Assembly: GCA_007570785.1 (NCBI GenBank)
Contig: ML664174.1
Coordinates: 895,023-959,022 of the forward strand
DNA length: 64,000 nt
Origin: Antilocapra americana
Lineage: Eukaryota; Chordata; Mammalia; Artiodactyla; Antilocapridae
Reading direction: 5' to 3'
Shown here: in pieces, positions 24,601-37,400 of the stretch
Layout: each line of letters starts with the position of its first letter
Position numbering within the stretch: the stretch's first letter is position 1
Notes under the pieces: model-generated
Told to the model about the DNA's origin: nothing
Seen by the model: only the letters and a program-made list of their open reading frames with translations
Database searches by the model: none
Position numbers and translations under genes: made by a program

Positions 24601-27600
24601 ACTTATGCTTCCTATTCATGCCTGAGTCTCATTCAGAAGCAGGCCTCCCTGACTACCTTTGTAAAGTTTTAACCTCTTAAAATTAGCCTAAACCACTGGA
24701 CACAACAATTGGGGATGTGCTTCACATTATGGTCTCTGTGCCAGGTACCCCACAGTTGTGCAGTGCACAACCTTTGCCACTGTATACGGTGACCCTGAAC
24801 TTGGCTGTTTCCCAGAAGGGAGATATCTCCTATTTTCTTACTATTTAATATTATAAAACCCCAACTGGAGGGTCCCCTCATCTGGTTCACTTTTTAATTT
24901 CCACAGTACTTTCCATTTTCCACTTTCTAACAGAACATATAATTTACTTGTTATGTTTATTGTGTATTGTCCATTTTCCCCAAGTATAGTGTGAGCTATT
25001 TTGTTCAGTGGCATATCCCCAGCTCCTGGAACAGTACCTGGCATACAGTAAGCACTCAATAAATAAATAAATATCTTCTGAATGAACATCTCTCTCGCCA
25101 TATGTCCTCTGCTGCTGCCTGGAGCCAGGAAAGTTGGTCTCAGGTCCCTTCCCTTCCAAGCTGACTCTCAGCCCATCCCCTGGCACGTTTTTGATCAGAA
25201 AGCGGCTCTCCCAGTTCTCCCAACAGGTGGGTATCTGCTCACCCTGTGTCCCTTGGCCTCAGGGGTCTGGAGCCAGGCAAGAAGAGAGCAATGCTTCTCT
25301 CCTAAGGGTGGCTGGAGCACAGACAGAGCAGAGTTTAACAGACCCTTAGGGGTGCCAGGAGTCTGGTAGGCGCTGCGGCAGCTATAAAGGGGTCTCCTCC
25401 CGGTTTCTTCTATCTCTTAGGCCCTAGAAGAGTCCCATGAATGCTCTTCCCTGAGATGGCAGGTTTGGAAGAGGGAGGGCTTAGAGGGGAGTCTGAGGGA
25501 GATGCTCACTTGTGGGCCTCCAGCCAGAACAAATGGGAAGGGTTTTATTTTCCCAAGTCTGAAGTCACAGAAGCCCTGCTGCTGGTTTTTGAAGAGAGTA
25601 GAAGAGACGGGTGTCTCAGCTGAAAGCTTCCTTCACCTCCCTGTCCCCCGCCCCTGCTGTTTGCAGAGGGTTCTGAAAACATGGGCTGCATTAAGGTTTG
25701 TGCACAGTCCCTTGGCACTCAACCCCTGCCAGCCCCACCTAACCCTGCCAGGCAGAAACTGCTTGGAGTAACGGGATGGGTCTGAAGCGCTCTGTTTCCA
25801 CTGCAGAGCAGAGGGGGCCAGGCTGTGTGTGCTGGATCTTCCAGCCCCTAGTCTAGTCACACCCCAGGAGATGTCTGTCACATCATAGTCTCTATGACAG
25901 GTACTCCAAGAATTGTGCAGTGCACAGCCTGTACAACTGTATGTGTTGACTCTGGACCTGGCTTCTTTCCAGGAGGAAAGTGACTCCCATTTCCCCCACA
26001 ATGAGTGTTGCTTCAAGGTAGTCCTCTCCAGCTGGGTTTGGATGCCGAGGCCCCTCTTCTCCAAAAGGGAGGGGGACTTTTAGACTTTGTAGGATCCAGA
26101 CATGCACCTCCTCAACCCACATGAATACCCAAGGGCCGCGGAGTTCACAGCCAGGGCTGGCCTTAGGGTACCTATTCGTGAAAACAAAAGAACACAGACA
26201 GGCTCCAGGTGGACACAGTCTTGCAAGGCTTTCGCTTTAGGCCAAGCAGCAGAGCCTGCACGCCTGTTCCTTGCACCACTCTGGGCCCAGGGCAGACACT
26301 TCTGGGTCCAGAAGAGGGGCCCCGGGGCCTTCTAACACCTCTTCATCCCCCAGGGCGAGTGGGCAGAGTCAAGGGAAACAGTTTCTGCTCTCCCTCCCTC
26401 TTGTATTAAAGCTTGAAGGTGGACCTCTGACCCAAGGGGCTCCGAAATCTCTGATGAAGACTGCCTGACCCCCTTCTCTAGCATTATCCCAGAGTCGAGG
26501 ATTATCAGGACCCTCCCTAGGTTGGGTTCCCAACAGCCCTCTACAAATGTCTGAGATAGGAGCTGTTTAAGTCCTATTTGCTCCAGAGCCTGCCTCCAAG
26601 TGATGGAGAAAGCATCTTCCTCCTCTAATTCTCCTTTTCATCATCACCACCAACAGGGTTTACTGGCCCCTGCTCTGTTCCAGGCATTGTGTAGGTCAGC
26701 TGCCTGCCTCTCCTGGTTCTCCCCACACCAAAGTCACCAGCTCAGTGACACGCGGGAAGTGGATGCTGCACAAATGTCTTTGTTGAGTCCAGCGAGGGCA
26801 GTACAGATGGATGGGGTGTGAGGTGTACCGGTCTCAGAGAGGGGGCAAGCTCCCAGGCATAGAGGGGCAGGGAGACTCCCCAGTGCTCCCCACAGCCCTC
26901 ATCCTAACCTCACCCTGAGCAGGTGTCTAGCTTTTTGGGTACAGTGAGGAATGTTTGGGTTCCAATTGAGTGGGCTGGAGAGTGGTCCCCAAGGGCAAGA
27001 TCTCCAGCACCTTAACCGATCCTCACAATGACCCACTGAGGAGGATGCGCCCCAAGGAGGAAATTGACAGGAAGGTTGTGGTCGAGGTGACTTTCTAGCT
27101 CACGATGGGGTGGTGGTTAAGTTGGATCAGAGTACGACTTTAGTGTGGTATTAGAATGCGGTTTCAACCTTCGTTCTGTGGTTAGGGTTGGGCTAGTGTT
27201 ATGTTGGAGTAGAATTTAGGACTGTGGGTTTTCTGAGCATGGCATGGTTGCTATTTTAACCTACCATTGACGGAGCCTTATTGAGTCAGCCAGCCCTACC
27301 GTGCAAAGCACTCTACAGGCACCACTTCAATTAATACCCACACGGCACAGAGGTCACGAGCACTGGTCATGAGTCAGCCCTCATGTCATCTGACTCTTGC
27401 TCACCAGCCGTTTGATGCTGTGTGAATGTCTTCACCTCCGTGAGCTGAAGTGGGTAAAGTGCTGAATCACATAACCAAGTGCTCCATGCATGAGTGCTGG
27501 GAGACTCTCGTCTGTAACAGTCAGTTCCAGCAGGAAACAGATGGCACACTCAAAGCGGACAGTTGGATAAAGGGTCTATTTGCAAAGGCAGGAACAGGTC

Positions 27601-28452
27601 AGAGGAAACACCAAAGGAAGCAGAGTATAGGGAAGCCCTGAGCCCTGCAGGTCTAAGGGGCAACGGGTCAGTGGTTACTGGAACCCAGGGCAGCCACAGG
27701 CGAAGACCACAACAGGCCTCTGGCAGAGGAATAGAGCCCCCAACCCCGCAGCCCTGTCCCCCACAGTGGCCCATCAGGAGGGAACTGGAGGGTCAATACC
27801 TCCACTCCCTCTGCCCTCTTGCTGGGGTCCCCTGTGGGCTGAGCAGGACTGGAAGACAGAGGGCAAAGGAGCCTCTTACAGCCCAGAGTGGGGTGGAGAG
27901 AAGTCCATAGGGACCAGTGGGAGATAGCCCCTGCTCACAATGATCCTATGAGAAGGACACTCCACAAGGAAGAAACTGACAGGAAGGGGCATTCGAGCCC
28001 AATTCTGATCAAGACTGGAACTTGTGCTCATGGCCATTTTGCTAAATAACTCAGGAGCAGGTGAACTCAGGCAAGCACGGAGCAGCCAGCTTGGTGTGGG
28101 AGCTGCTGAGCACTGTGCTTGGCAAGGCATTTTGTGTTTTTTCAGAAAACTCCAGAAAGCTGGCGAGAGAGCCTGGAGGAGATTGTTGGGGCCATTAAAA
28201 CATTTTAATATATGCAGTTTCTAGCATCTGACTTTTAAAAGTAGTAACAACAAACATTTCAAGCTTGTGGCATTTAACTGACCAAAGTCCTCTAGGATTT
28301 TTGTTTGAAAGGAAAGGTTAGGGAGGGATGAAGCCAGAAGGGAACTGAAAGACAGTCAGTGCTGTTTTTCACATGCCCCAGGGGAATGTCCTTCCCATCC
28401 GGTTGCTTTGTACAGAACTGTGGCTGTTCAAGGAATGTTGCCCTCTGATGTG

Positions 28453-28498
<46 letters not shown>

Positions 28499-31400
28499 TA
28501 GAGAGAAAGGGAGAGACAGGGAGTGGGTGGAAAGCTGTACATGCCTCAAAAATCATAATGGGGATTTTTCAGGCCCTGTGAATTCTCCTTTTGAGCTCAA
28601 GGTTTTCAAATATATATCAGGTTTCACTTCTTGTCCAGGACGCAGAGGAAGTTTCTGATTTATGGGTCTAGTAGTTTTTCCAGTTATGCAATCTGTAAAT
28701 CTGCCATCAGTTAATTAATTTGCCACTGTCAGAAAAGGCACTGTAAGCTTCCCAGGTGGAAATCACTTTACCAAAGTGCAGTACTATTATGATAACAGCA
28801 ATAAAAAAGGGACTCTGAAAAGGTGTACTTGTTTCCACTTGCGGAATTAACTGAATCTGTGTCCTAGCCTTCCTCCTCCAATCACTGGCATGCACACACG
28901 CGCACGCACGCGCGCACACACGCACCCCACACCCTACCTCTGGAGAGCAGCTAAGGAGGAAGATTTAAGCCTTGAAGGGTAATTTCCCAGAAAAGGATTA
29001 GAAAGGGAAAATGGGTGAAATGCATCCGATGATGACCGTGGTTGTATGACTGGCGACTTAGGACCCAGAGGGGTGTGTCTGTGAGTCTGTCTGTCTGTCT
29101 GCAGATGACATAGTGAAGATTGCTAAATGATTTCCAATAACTAGATGTGAAAATGCATAGCTCCTTTGTTAGCCACATAGCTGTGGTTTTCTGTCCGTGA
29201 TTCATTGTGGAAGTGAGTAGCTGTGACAGGCATTTTGTGGTGTTTTTTTTTTTCTTCTTTTTTGTCCTAAAAAAATATTTGTGAAAGGTCTAAAATTCAA
29301 GGAAGTCCAGTGCTTTAAAAAAAAAAAAAATCCTCATTCCTTGCAAAATGAAAATCGCAAATCAAAACCTCTGGAGCTACCATATTTCTGCTTCCAGTCG
29401 GTCGCCCTCACCGCGGTTTCCTCCTGGAGCCTCAACTCCTCACTGCTACCTGACGTGTTCACCCAAGGGTGCACCCACCCAGCAATGGGTATTGCTTCGG
29501 AAGCCTCTGAGGGGTAAGGGCATCCTCTTGAGACCCCAGCCAAGCCATACCATTGGGCAACAAGCTGATTCCACATTGCTGTCTTTTTCTGAGGTCCTTG
29601 GGTCAAGATCAGAGCCCATACAGCAAGCAATAATAGTGTGTGAGGGAGCAATCATGACATAATTTATGTCTTACAGCTAGATAAGTCTGGGTTAGAATCT
29701 AAGCTCTGCCACTTAGTTATGCTGTCCAAAACAAGTGATTTGATCTCACAAGCCTCAGTTTTCTCATCTGTAAGATGGGGATGCCCACCACTAATAGAAT
29801 TGTCAGGAGGACTTACAAATATGCAGAAATGAATCTGGCACCTTTCAGGAATCCTATGAATGGCACTCATCTTATTTGTCCCCAAACTTTGGGGTTACTG
29901 AGACTTTTGTTTATAGCAACAGGAGTAACTGGAAACTTTTAAGAATTTGCCCAGACTACTTGAAGGTGTTTCTGGTCCCCATGAGGTTTCCCATCATAGT
30001 CAAGGGTGAGCAGCAGGTTGGGGAATGCCATCCACCAAAGGTCCAGAGCTCAGGCTTTGAGACCCCACCCCAGCACCTCCTTGCTGTTGATGAGAGTAGG
30101 CAAACGTGCCTCAGTTTCCTCTTCTGTAAAACGGAAGGTGATAGTTTTTATAACCAAGGATTGCACTAATTAAGTAGCTCTCAAGCATAAAGAGCCTAGT
30201 AAAATGTTTAAAATGAAATGCCTCAAGCAGATGTCTCACACATAATCAGTTGGTACATTTGGGATGAGCGAAGGCTTCTTCCTGAGTCTTTTATAAATCT
30301 GGTCCCAGGGTAGATTTCCAGACCCTGCCTGGTAGGGCAGGCTGGCTGCAGGCTGCCAAGACTTTGACCCGCACCTGAGAAGTACATCCCTGACCCAGGC
30401 ACCAGCTGCCTCTGTCTACAACAAGCCTGTTCGGGCAGGTCCAGAAGTGGGTAAAGTCATCTGAGGTTGCAGGCCTGTGTTTGCTGTCCAATTAGGCAGG
30501 CCAGCTAAGCTGTGTGTGTGTGTGTGTGTGTGTGTGTGTNNNNNNNNNNTGTGTGTGTGTGTGTGTGTGTGTGTGTGTTGTGAGTGGGTATACACGGAAG
30601 GGAGATGGGTCCCAGAGACCACAGGCTGGGAGCTCCAGATTCAGGTTAGGGGTCTCATGGCCAATGTGATGGTGGTGAGAGGTCAGTATACAAAGTTCCT
30701 CAAGGCTTTGGGAAGAGGTCCAAGCTCAACCTCCCCAGCCTAAAGGTGAGAGACCTCCTCCTCTGATCTGTGCCCAAAGGCCATGACTCATGTTTTCTTT
30801 CCCTTCACCTCTTTACCTCCCCAGCCTCTTCCTTTCTTCCTGCGCTTCTTTGGAACTCATACGATGCCAGCTTGTGGCGAGGCTAGAGGTGCAGTGGAGG
30901 GAGGAGCGTGATGAGCTTTGGAGTCCAGTAGGCCTGGTTTGGATCCTGGGTTTTGCCACCCGTGAGACCCGTGAGCTGGGGGCCAGCGACTGACCGCCTC
31001 CGCAGCGCATGTGCCCCACAGGTGCTGGGGAGTGAGCCCCGCCTCCCAGGGGGCTGGGGACCTTTCTCTGGTGATGTTTGTTCCATGCCTGGGACGCCGT
31101 AAGCACAGCAGTTACTTGACCCAGGTGGGTGTGTGTGGAGTCCTGTGGCTCCAAGACTTCACCAGCTCACCCCCACTCCCCCCCCCGGGGAAACCACAAA
31201 TGCCCTGGGAGGTGGGGGTGAGGGAGGAGGGCACTCTTGGCCAGGCAGGGTGGGCTCCAGGGAGGAGTCGTGCAGGATTGCCTTCCTAAGAGACCATGTT
31301 TAATCTTGTTCCTCCCTGATAAAAACACTTGCCTTTCAGGCTTCCCTTTTGTACGTGAGATTCGAAACAAAAGTCCTGGACTCTAGGCTCTAAAGCTCAG

Positions 31401-34400
31401 TCCCAAAGCGTAGCTCTCGAGCCACGATGTAGCGCAGAGGTTTAGTGTACAGGCTCCGGGACCAGATGCAGAGGCAGGTCATCTGTGTCCGATGCCCAGC
31501 TCTGTTAGTTATGGGCTGTGTGACTTTAGGCAAGATACCTAGCAACTTTGCCTCACCTGTAAAACAGGCATAATAATAATACCCACTTCCTCATATGTGT
31601 GTATGTTAGTTACTCAGTCATGTCCGACTCTGTGACCCCATGGACTGTAGCCCACCAGGCTCCTTTGTCCATGGGATCATAATGATGATTAAATTCATTT
31701 ATAAAGTGGTTAGAAAAATACCTGGCAAATACAAGCACTGCGTAGCTACTTGCTATTATGTATTGTCATCCTCGGGGCTTCCCTGGTGGCTCAGCGGTAA
31801 AAAATCTGCCTGCAGTGCAGGAGATACAGAAGATGTTGGTTCAATCCCAGGGTTAGGAAGATGCCCTGCAGGAGGGCATGGCAACTCCCTGCAGTATTCT
31901 TGCCTGGAGAATCCCAGGGACAGAGGAGCCTGGTGGGCTACAGTCCACAGGGTCGCAAAGAGTTGGACACAACTGAGCGACTTAGCACACAAGCATAGCT
32001 GTGGGCCCAGGATTGTGAGGACTCCACGAAGGACAGACATAAAGAGGGTACAATCCAGGCCCCTCCTCTCCTTTCTGGAGGTCTGTGTCCCTGGGCACAC
32101 CGCAGCCCTTTGGATGGTCCTGCTGGACCAGAGGGAGGCGAGAAGGTGATTGCCCAGCAGGTCCACACTTGGGTAAAACGACACTTGTGTAGAAACTGAG
32201 GAGCATGTCCTGGGGCCCTGGGCAGCCCCTCAGGGCACTTTCTCCTCCCCACTCTTCCCCCTTGAACTGCCCGAGGTGTAATCTCTGGGCCTGGGCAGCC
32301 CTCTCCAGCTTTCTGCTCAGCTACCTGACCCCTCCAGGAGAGGAAAAGGGTGATGCAGTCTCAAGAGTTGTGGGCTGGGCAGCTGGTAAGGCTGGCCGCC
32401 TGCTCAGTGGTGAAATGTCCACAGTTGACCGAGACATCAGGGGTCCATGGAGTGAGTGCAGTGAGGCTCAGAGAGGTTTTTTGCACCATTGGGAGACTGA
32501 GGCAGCACCCACGTAAGGCTGTTCCAGCAGCAGGAGCCAGGCCTCAGCCTCCGGGTGCGCACAGCTCCGTGCACAGCTCTGTCAGCTTCTGCCTCTCGTC
32601 TGCCCACAAGGAAGCAGGGCACCGCGTTCTCTCTTGAGCTGCAGGGAGCAGAGCGGGGTGCAATTCTGGGCAGGGAGGCTCTCCAAGTTCTGCCCCCTCC
32701 CCATCCGTCAGCCTGGCAAGGGCATCCCCTGGGTGCTTGCGTGGAAGCTCCAGACCCCTCTCAGACCGGGGTGTGGCCTCAGAGAAAGCTCCAGGCACAG
32801 ACCTCAGAGCAGGGGGAGGTGACTCATAGGCGGCCACCTGGGTGGGGCTGGGTGGGGATCTCAGGCTGACCAGCGGGCCCAAATGGGTCAAGTGAGTGGG
32901 CACACCAGGACCAGCAGCAGGGGAGGTCTGGAGACACGTGGGGGGACCTTTTGAGAGGGCAGCGAGGCATGAGGGTGCCAGTGTTGGCGAGGCAGCATCC
33001 TAGGGCCAGACATCGGGGGCAGGGTGGCCTGGGTCCCCTGGGACCAGCCCACTGACCACGTCACTTCCCTTGTCTCTCAAATGTCATGGGCCCAGAGCCC
33101 CATCCCGGGGGAGGGGGGGGATGCCTGCTGTTTCCTTTCTGTTATGGGAGGAAGGAGCTATTTGATTCCTGTGCCAAGATGGTCCTGTCTCTCCAGGAAC
33201 CACCATGTCACTGGGGCACCTGTGGCTTTTTAGACGTCCTTCCTCAAGCCATGCTGAAACCTGCTCCCTATGACATGATCCTGGGACCATGTCTTCTGGA
33301 AATCTCGTCTCTTTCCTGCCACATCCTCCTGCCATCTGATGATGGATAATACAATGTGGAGGCAGGACAGTAAGGTTTAGGAGGGTGCCGATTCCCTCAG
33401 GCCAGGCCCGCCAGGGAACCCAAGGACCTGGAGACAAAGAATGCAGTGAGGGTAGCCAGGGAAAACTTCTAGCCACATGGCTCCTGGCCAGAGTAGACTT
33501 TTGGGGTTCCATTTCCAACTTCTCTGTTTCTACGCTTTGCTGTTCAATGCAGTAGCCATCAGCCACGAAGGGACTATTTAATTTTGTGCGTGTGTGCTCA
33601 GTCACTTCAGTCGTGTCCAACTTTGTGTGACCCTGTGGACTGTAGTTAATCAGGCTCCTTTGTCCGTGGGATTCTCCAGACAAGAACACTGGAGTGGGTT
33701 GCCTTTCCCTTCTCCAGGAGATCTTCCCACCCCAGGGACTGAACCCAGGTCTCTTACGTCTCCTGCATTGGCAGGTGGGTTCTTTACCACTAGAGCCACC
33801 TGGAAAGCCCTCTTTAAATTTAATTGAACGTCAGACTCAGTTACTTGGTCACGTTAATCGTATTTCCAAGTGCTTCAAAGCCTCGAGAGGCTAATACTTA
33901 GCATATCGGCAGGCACAGACTATAGAGCATTTCCACTGTCACAGGAAGTTCTATTGGACAGTGTGATTCCAGTTAAATGATCCTAGACAAGTCCTGAACC
34001 TCTCTGTGCCTCAGTTTCATTTTCTGAAAAATGGGTTAATAACAGTTGCTAGCCCCTAAGGTGGTTGTGAAGAGTAGATAACATGATACAAATATAACAA
34101 CTAGGACACAGCACAGAGTTAGTGCTCAACCAATGTTCATTATTATTGTCTAGGACAAGTGGAACAGAGTTCAAGTTCTCCCCTCCTTACCGTGACACCT
34201 GAGAACCCACCAACTCCGGCAACTCTAATACCCAGAGGCTGGGGAGTGGCTGCTGTCTTAGCCAAGCTTGAGCCTCACCTGCTTGGCCCCCCAAACAAAA
34301 CATTGCCGCGAACCAGCAGGCTCCTGGCTCTGTGACAAGGCCATAGTGTCCCCCCTTCTTCACTCCCCAGTGCTGGGTGTCCCCTTCTCTGTGGAGGCAG

Positions 34401-37400
34401 GGTAGATTTACAGCAGGGGGCTGAAGTGGGATGTCTGGAAGCACTCCTTTGGGTCTCTGGGGATTTGGCACAAGGGTCATCTGCTCGTGAACTGGGCATG
34501 AGACCTGCTTGGCCAGCGAAGAGGAGAGAGGGAGCAAAGCATTGTGAGGGCTTCCCCATTGCCTCGCCAGGACCCAGATTCTCAGGGGAGACTGAGCCCT
34601 TTGGGAGGTGCCAAAGAGTGTGCACTTTTAAGAGCCGGGCTTGCAGTCACGGGAGGTCAGAAGCATGCCTCCAGGCAGAAGGCCATGAAGTTGGAGCAAC
34701 GCCCTCCTATCCTGGTGTTCTCTCCTCTCCCCTTCCACCACTCCAATGCCAGCGTTGTTGTTCCCCAGGCCCCTCCTCTGCCCACCTTTATTCTTTCTTT
34801 ACTCCCATGTTTCTCGAAGGGTTTCCGTGTCAGAGGACCTGGCAGTCATAAGCAATACCATGAACGATCAATGCAATCAATTCCATGATTAGAGGTGGGG
34901 ACAGTTTTATTAGCAGAAACTATGACGATCGTCTGTGTGCGCTAAATAAAAAAGTGGCTCTAGGCTCGCACGGAGCCCTGAAAAGAGCAAGCCGTCGAGT
35001 GAAGGACAATGGGCTGTTGCCACATTTTCCCGTCAATATTCCTTCACTGCTTGTTCATTGGCTTTATCATGTGCTAGCAGACAAGCGGTAGCAGACGCCA
35101 AAGTTTGGAGACAAATTTATGGAAGCAAAACCCAACGCTGAGACTCGTCTGTTCATTAACATATTTCCCTCTTTGAAACTGAGACGTGGAAACAGACTCA
35201 ATGCTTCAGTCCAGCAGCAGAACTCTGGACTGGTTTGTTATGCATACTCTCTCGGAATGATATCATCCCTGAACCCCCAGCTCTCCACTGGGACCCCCTT
35301 GACTGTGTCTGCAGCCCCAGCCCCTCTCCTGAGTGCTGCAGTCCAGGTGTTTCCATCGGCACATCCATCCTGAGATGCCAGCACTCGTCAGGTCCCAAAC
35401 GGAGCCACTTCTTGGCTCTCTCCTTGAGATCTTGGCTCTTGGATCGTCCTCCACGCATTCGTCTGAGCCACAGCTGGGAACTCTTTATGTATTAAATATC
35501 CTTTGAATCCATGCCCTCTTCTTGGTCCCGTCCTTGGTCTCTACTAGCCTAGACCACAGCCAAAGCCTTCCAGCTGGCCTTCAGCCCTCCCCTCGCTGGT
35601 CTATCCACCAGCAGGCAATCTTTCATCAGAATAATAAACATGTGAAAAGCCCATTCCATCATGTCCCAGCCCTGCTTGAAGACCACCAGCATCTCAAGGC
35701 TGGTATATGGCTCCTCAGTCTCCACTGGGGAATGGGGTAAGACAGTCTTTGCCATCCTTGGACCTTGGCACATGGCAGGCATTCAGTAAGTGCCTCTTGA
35801 ATAAGTGAAAGAGGGTGGGCTGCTCCAGAACTTCTAGAGACTCCCCCGACCCATGCAATGCAGCCCAGACACCTCCCTGATATTTCGAGCCCTCGACCAT
35901 ATGAACCCAAACGTATGCTCACAGCCTCAGTGAAATGGCAATGGAGAAATGACAAGTGGTAGGGCGGCTTGAGGATAAACTTACCTGGTTTGTTAACCTG
36001 GCTTCAGTATTCACAAGTTCTGTGATCTTCAGAACTTCCCTGCCCTCTGTTTTCTTGACTGTAAAATGGCAATAATGAGTTACTCTTAGGGTTATGGAGA
36101 GGCTCTTGTGAGATAATGGGTGTGACGTGCACTGTTGGCACACAGCCTGGCACAGAGCAAGCATTCATTAAATTGTAGCACTCATTTATTCCCCTACCAC
36201 CCAATTCTCACTCACCCCCCGCCCCACAACACACACACACATAGGAAACCACTTATTAATTCCCAGGGTATACTTCCAAGGTTGCTTTAGGAATATGCAA
36301 ACAAATTCAACATGTATCCTTATTTTTTCTATTTTTACACAAAAGTTTACATGCCCCACAGCAGGAGTTAGCAAACTTCTTCCATAAAAAGCCAGATAGT
36401 AAATATTTTAGGCTTTGTGCAACATATGGTGTCTGCAGCTACTCAGCTCTGCCATCGTAGAGCAAAAGCAGTTGTAGACAATGAATGTGGCTGTGTTCCA
36501 ATTAAAATGTATTTATGGAAACTTAAATTTGAATTTTGTATCTCTTTCTCATGTCATGAAATATTATTCTTCTTTTGATTTTTTCCAACCATTAGAAATA
36601 TAAAAAATGATTGTTAAGTCACAGTCTATACAAAAACAGTCAGTGGGCCAGATTTAGCCTTTTTTTTTTCACTTTTCTATATATCTTGGAGAGCTTTTCC
36701 TATGGATGCAAAACAGCTGAGTCTTTCTGTTTTGAGGGCATAGGACTCCATTCCATGGATGTCTCTTAGATTGTTTAACCAGCCTCCTACTAAGGGACAC
36801 TTAAATTGTTTCTGTTCCCTACAAAATATTCTGCTCTTAGGGAACAGGGCTATTATGAATGATCTTGTTCATCCAACACTGTGGACATTTACAAGTGTCT
36901 TAGGGCAGATTCCCCTAGAGGTGAGGCTGGAGCATTAATTGGGGGGGGTGTGATTTTGTGGGGAGAGGGAAACAAAATGGAAAGGTGGACAGAGCCAAGC
37001 GAGGACTAGTTCTGGGATAATCAAGCCAAGGCCTAGTTGAGGGTGGAGCTTGGGGAGTTGTCCCATCCTGAGGCGAGGGGGTGGGGCTTTTAAACTTCCG
37101 GTTCTGGCAGTCATTAGTTTCATGGTCATGGTGGTGGGAGGAGCCTGTGAGGTGGTGGCCTTTCGTCCAGGAGAAGCCACCGTGGGGTGCATCGGCTGCG
37201 GAGCAGAAGTGACAGGGCGGCCGCAGGGCTGCAGGGGCAAAGCATCGATGCACTGGGGTGTGGATCAGTTCAGCTCAGTTCAGTCGGTCAGTTGTGTCCA
37301 ACTCTGTGACCCCATGGACTGCAGGACGCCAGGCCTCCCTGTCCACCACCAACTCCTGGAGTTTACCCAAACTCATGTCCATTGAGTTGGTGATGCCATC

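Noticed and set aside
33084..33689. 201-codon minus-strand frame
   Set aside because: Its start lies inside a Bov-tA SINE (the typical [16 protein letters not shown] SINE translation) and the rest has no similarity.
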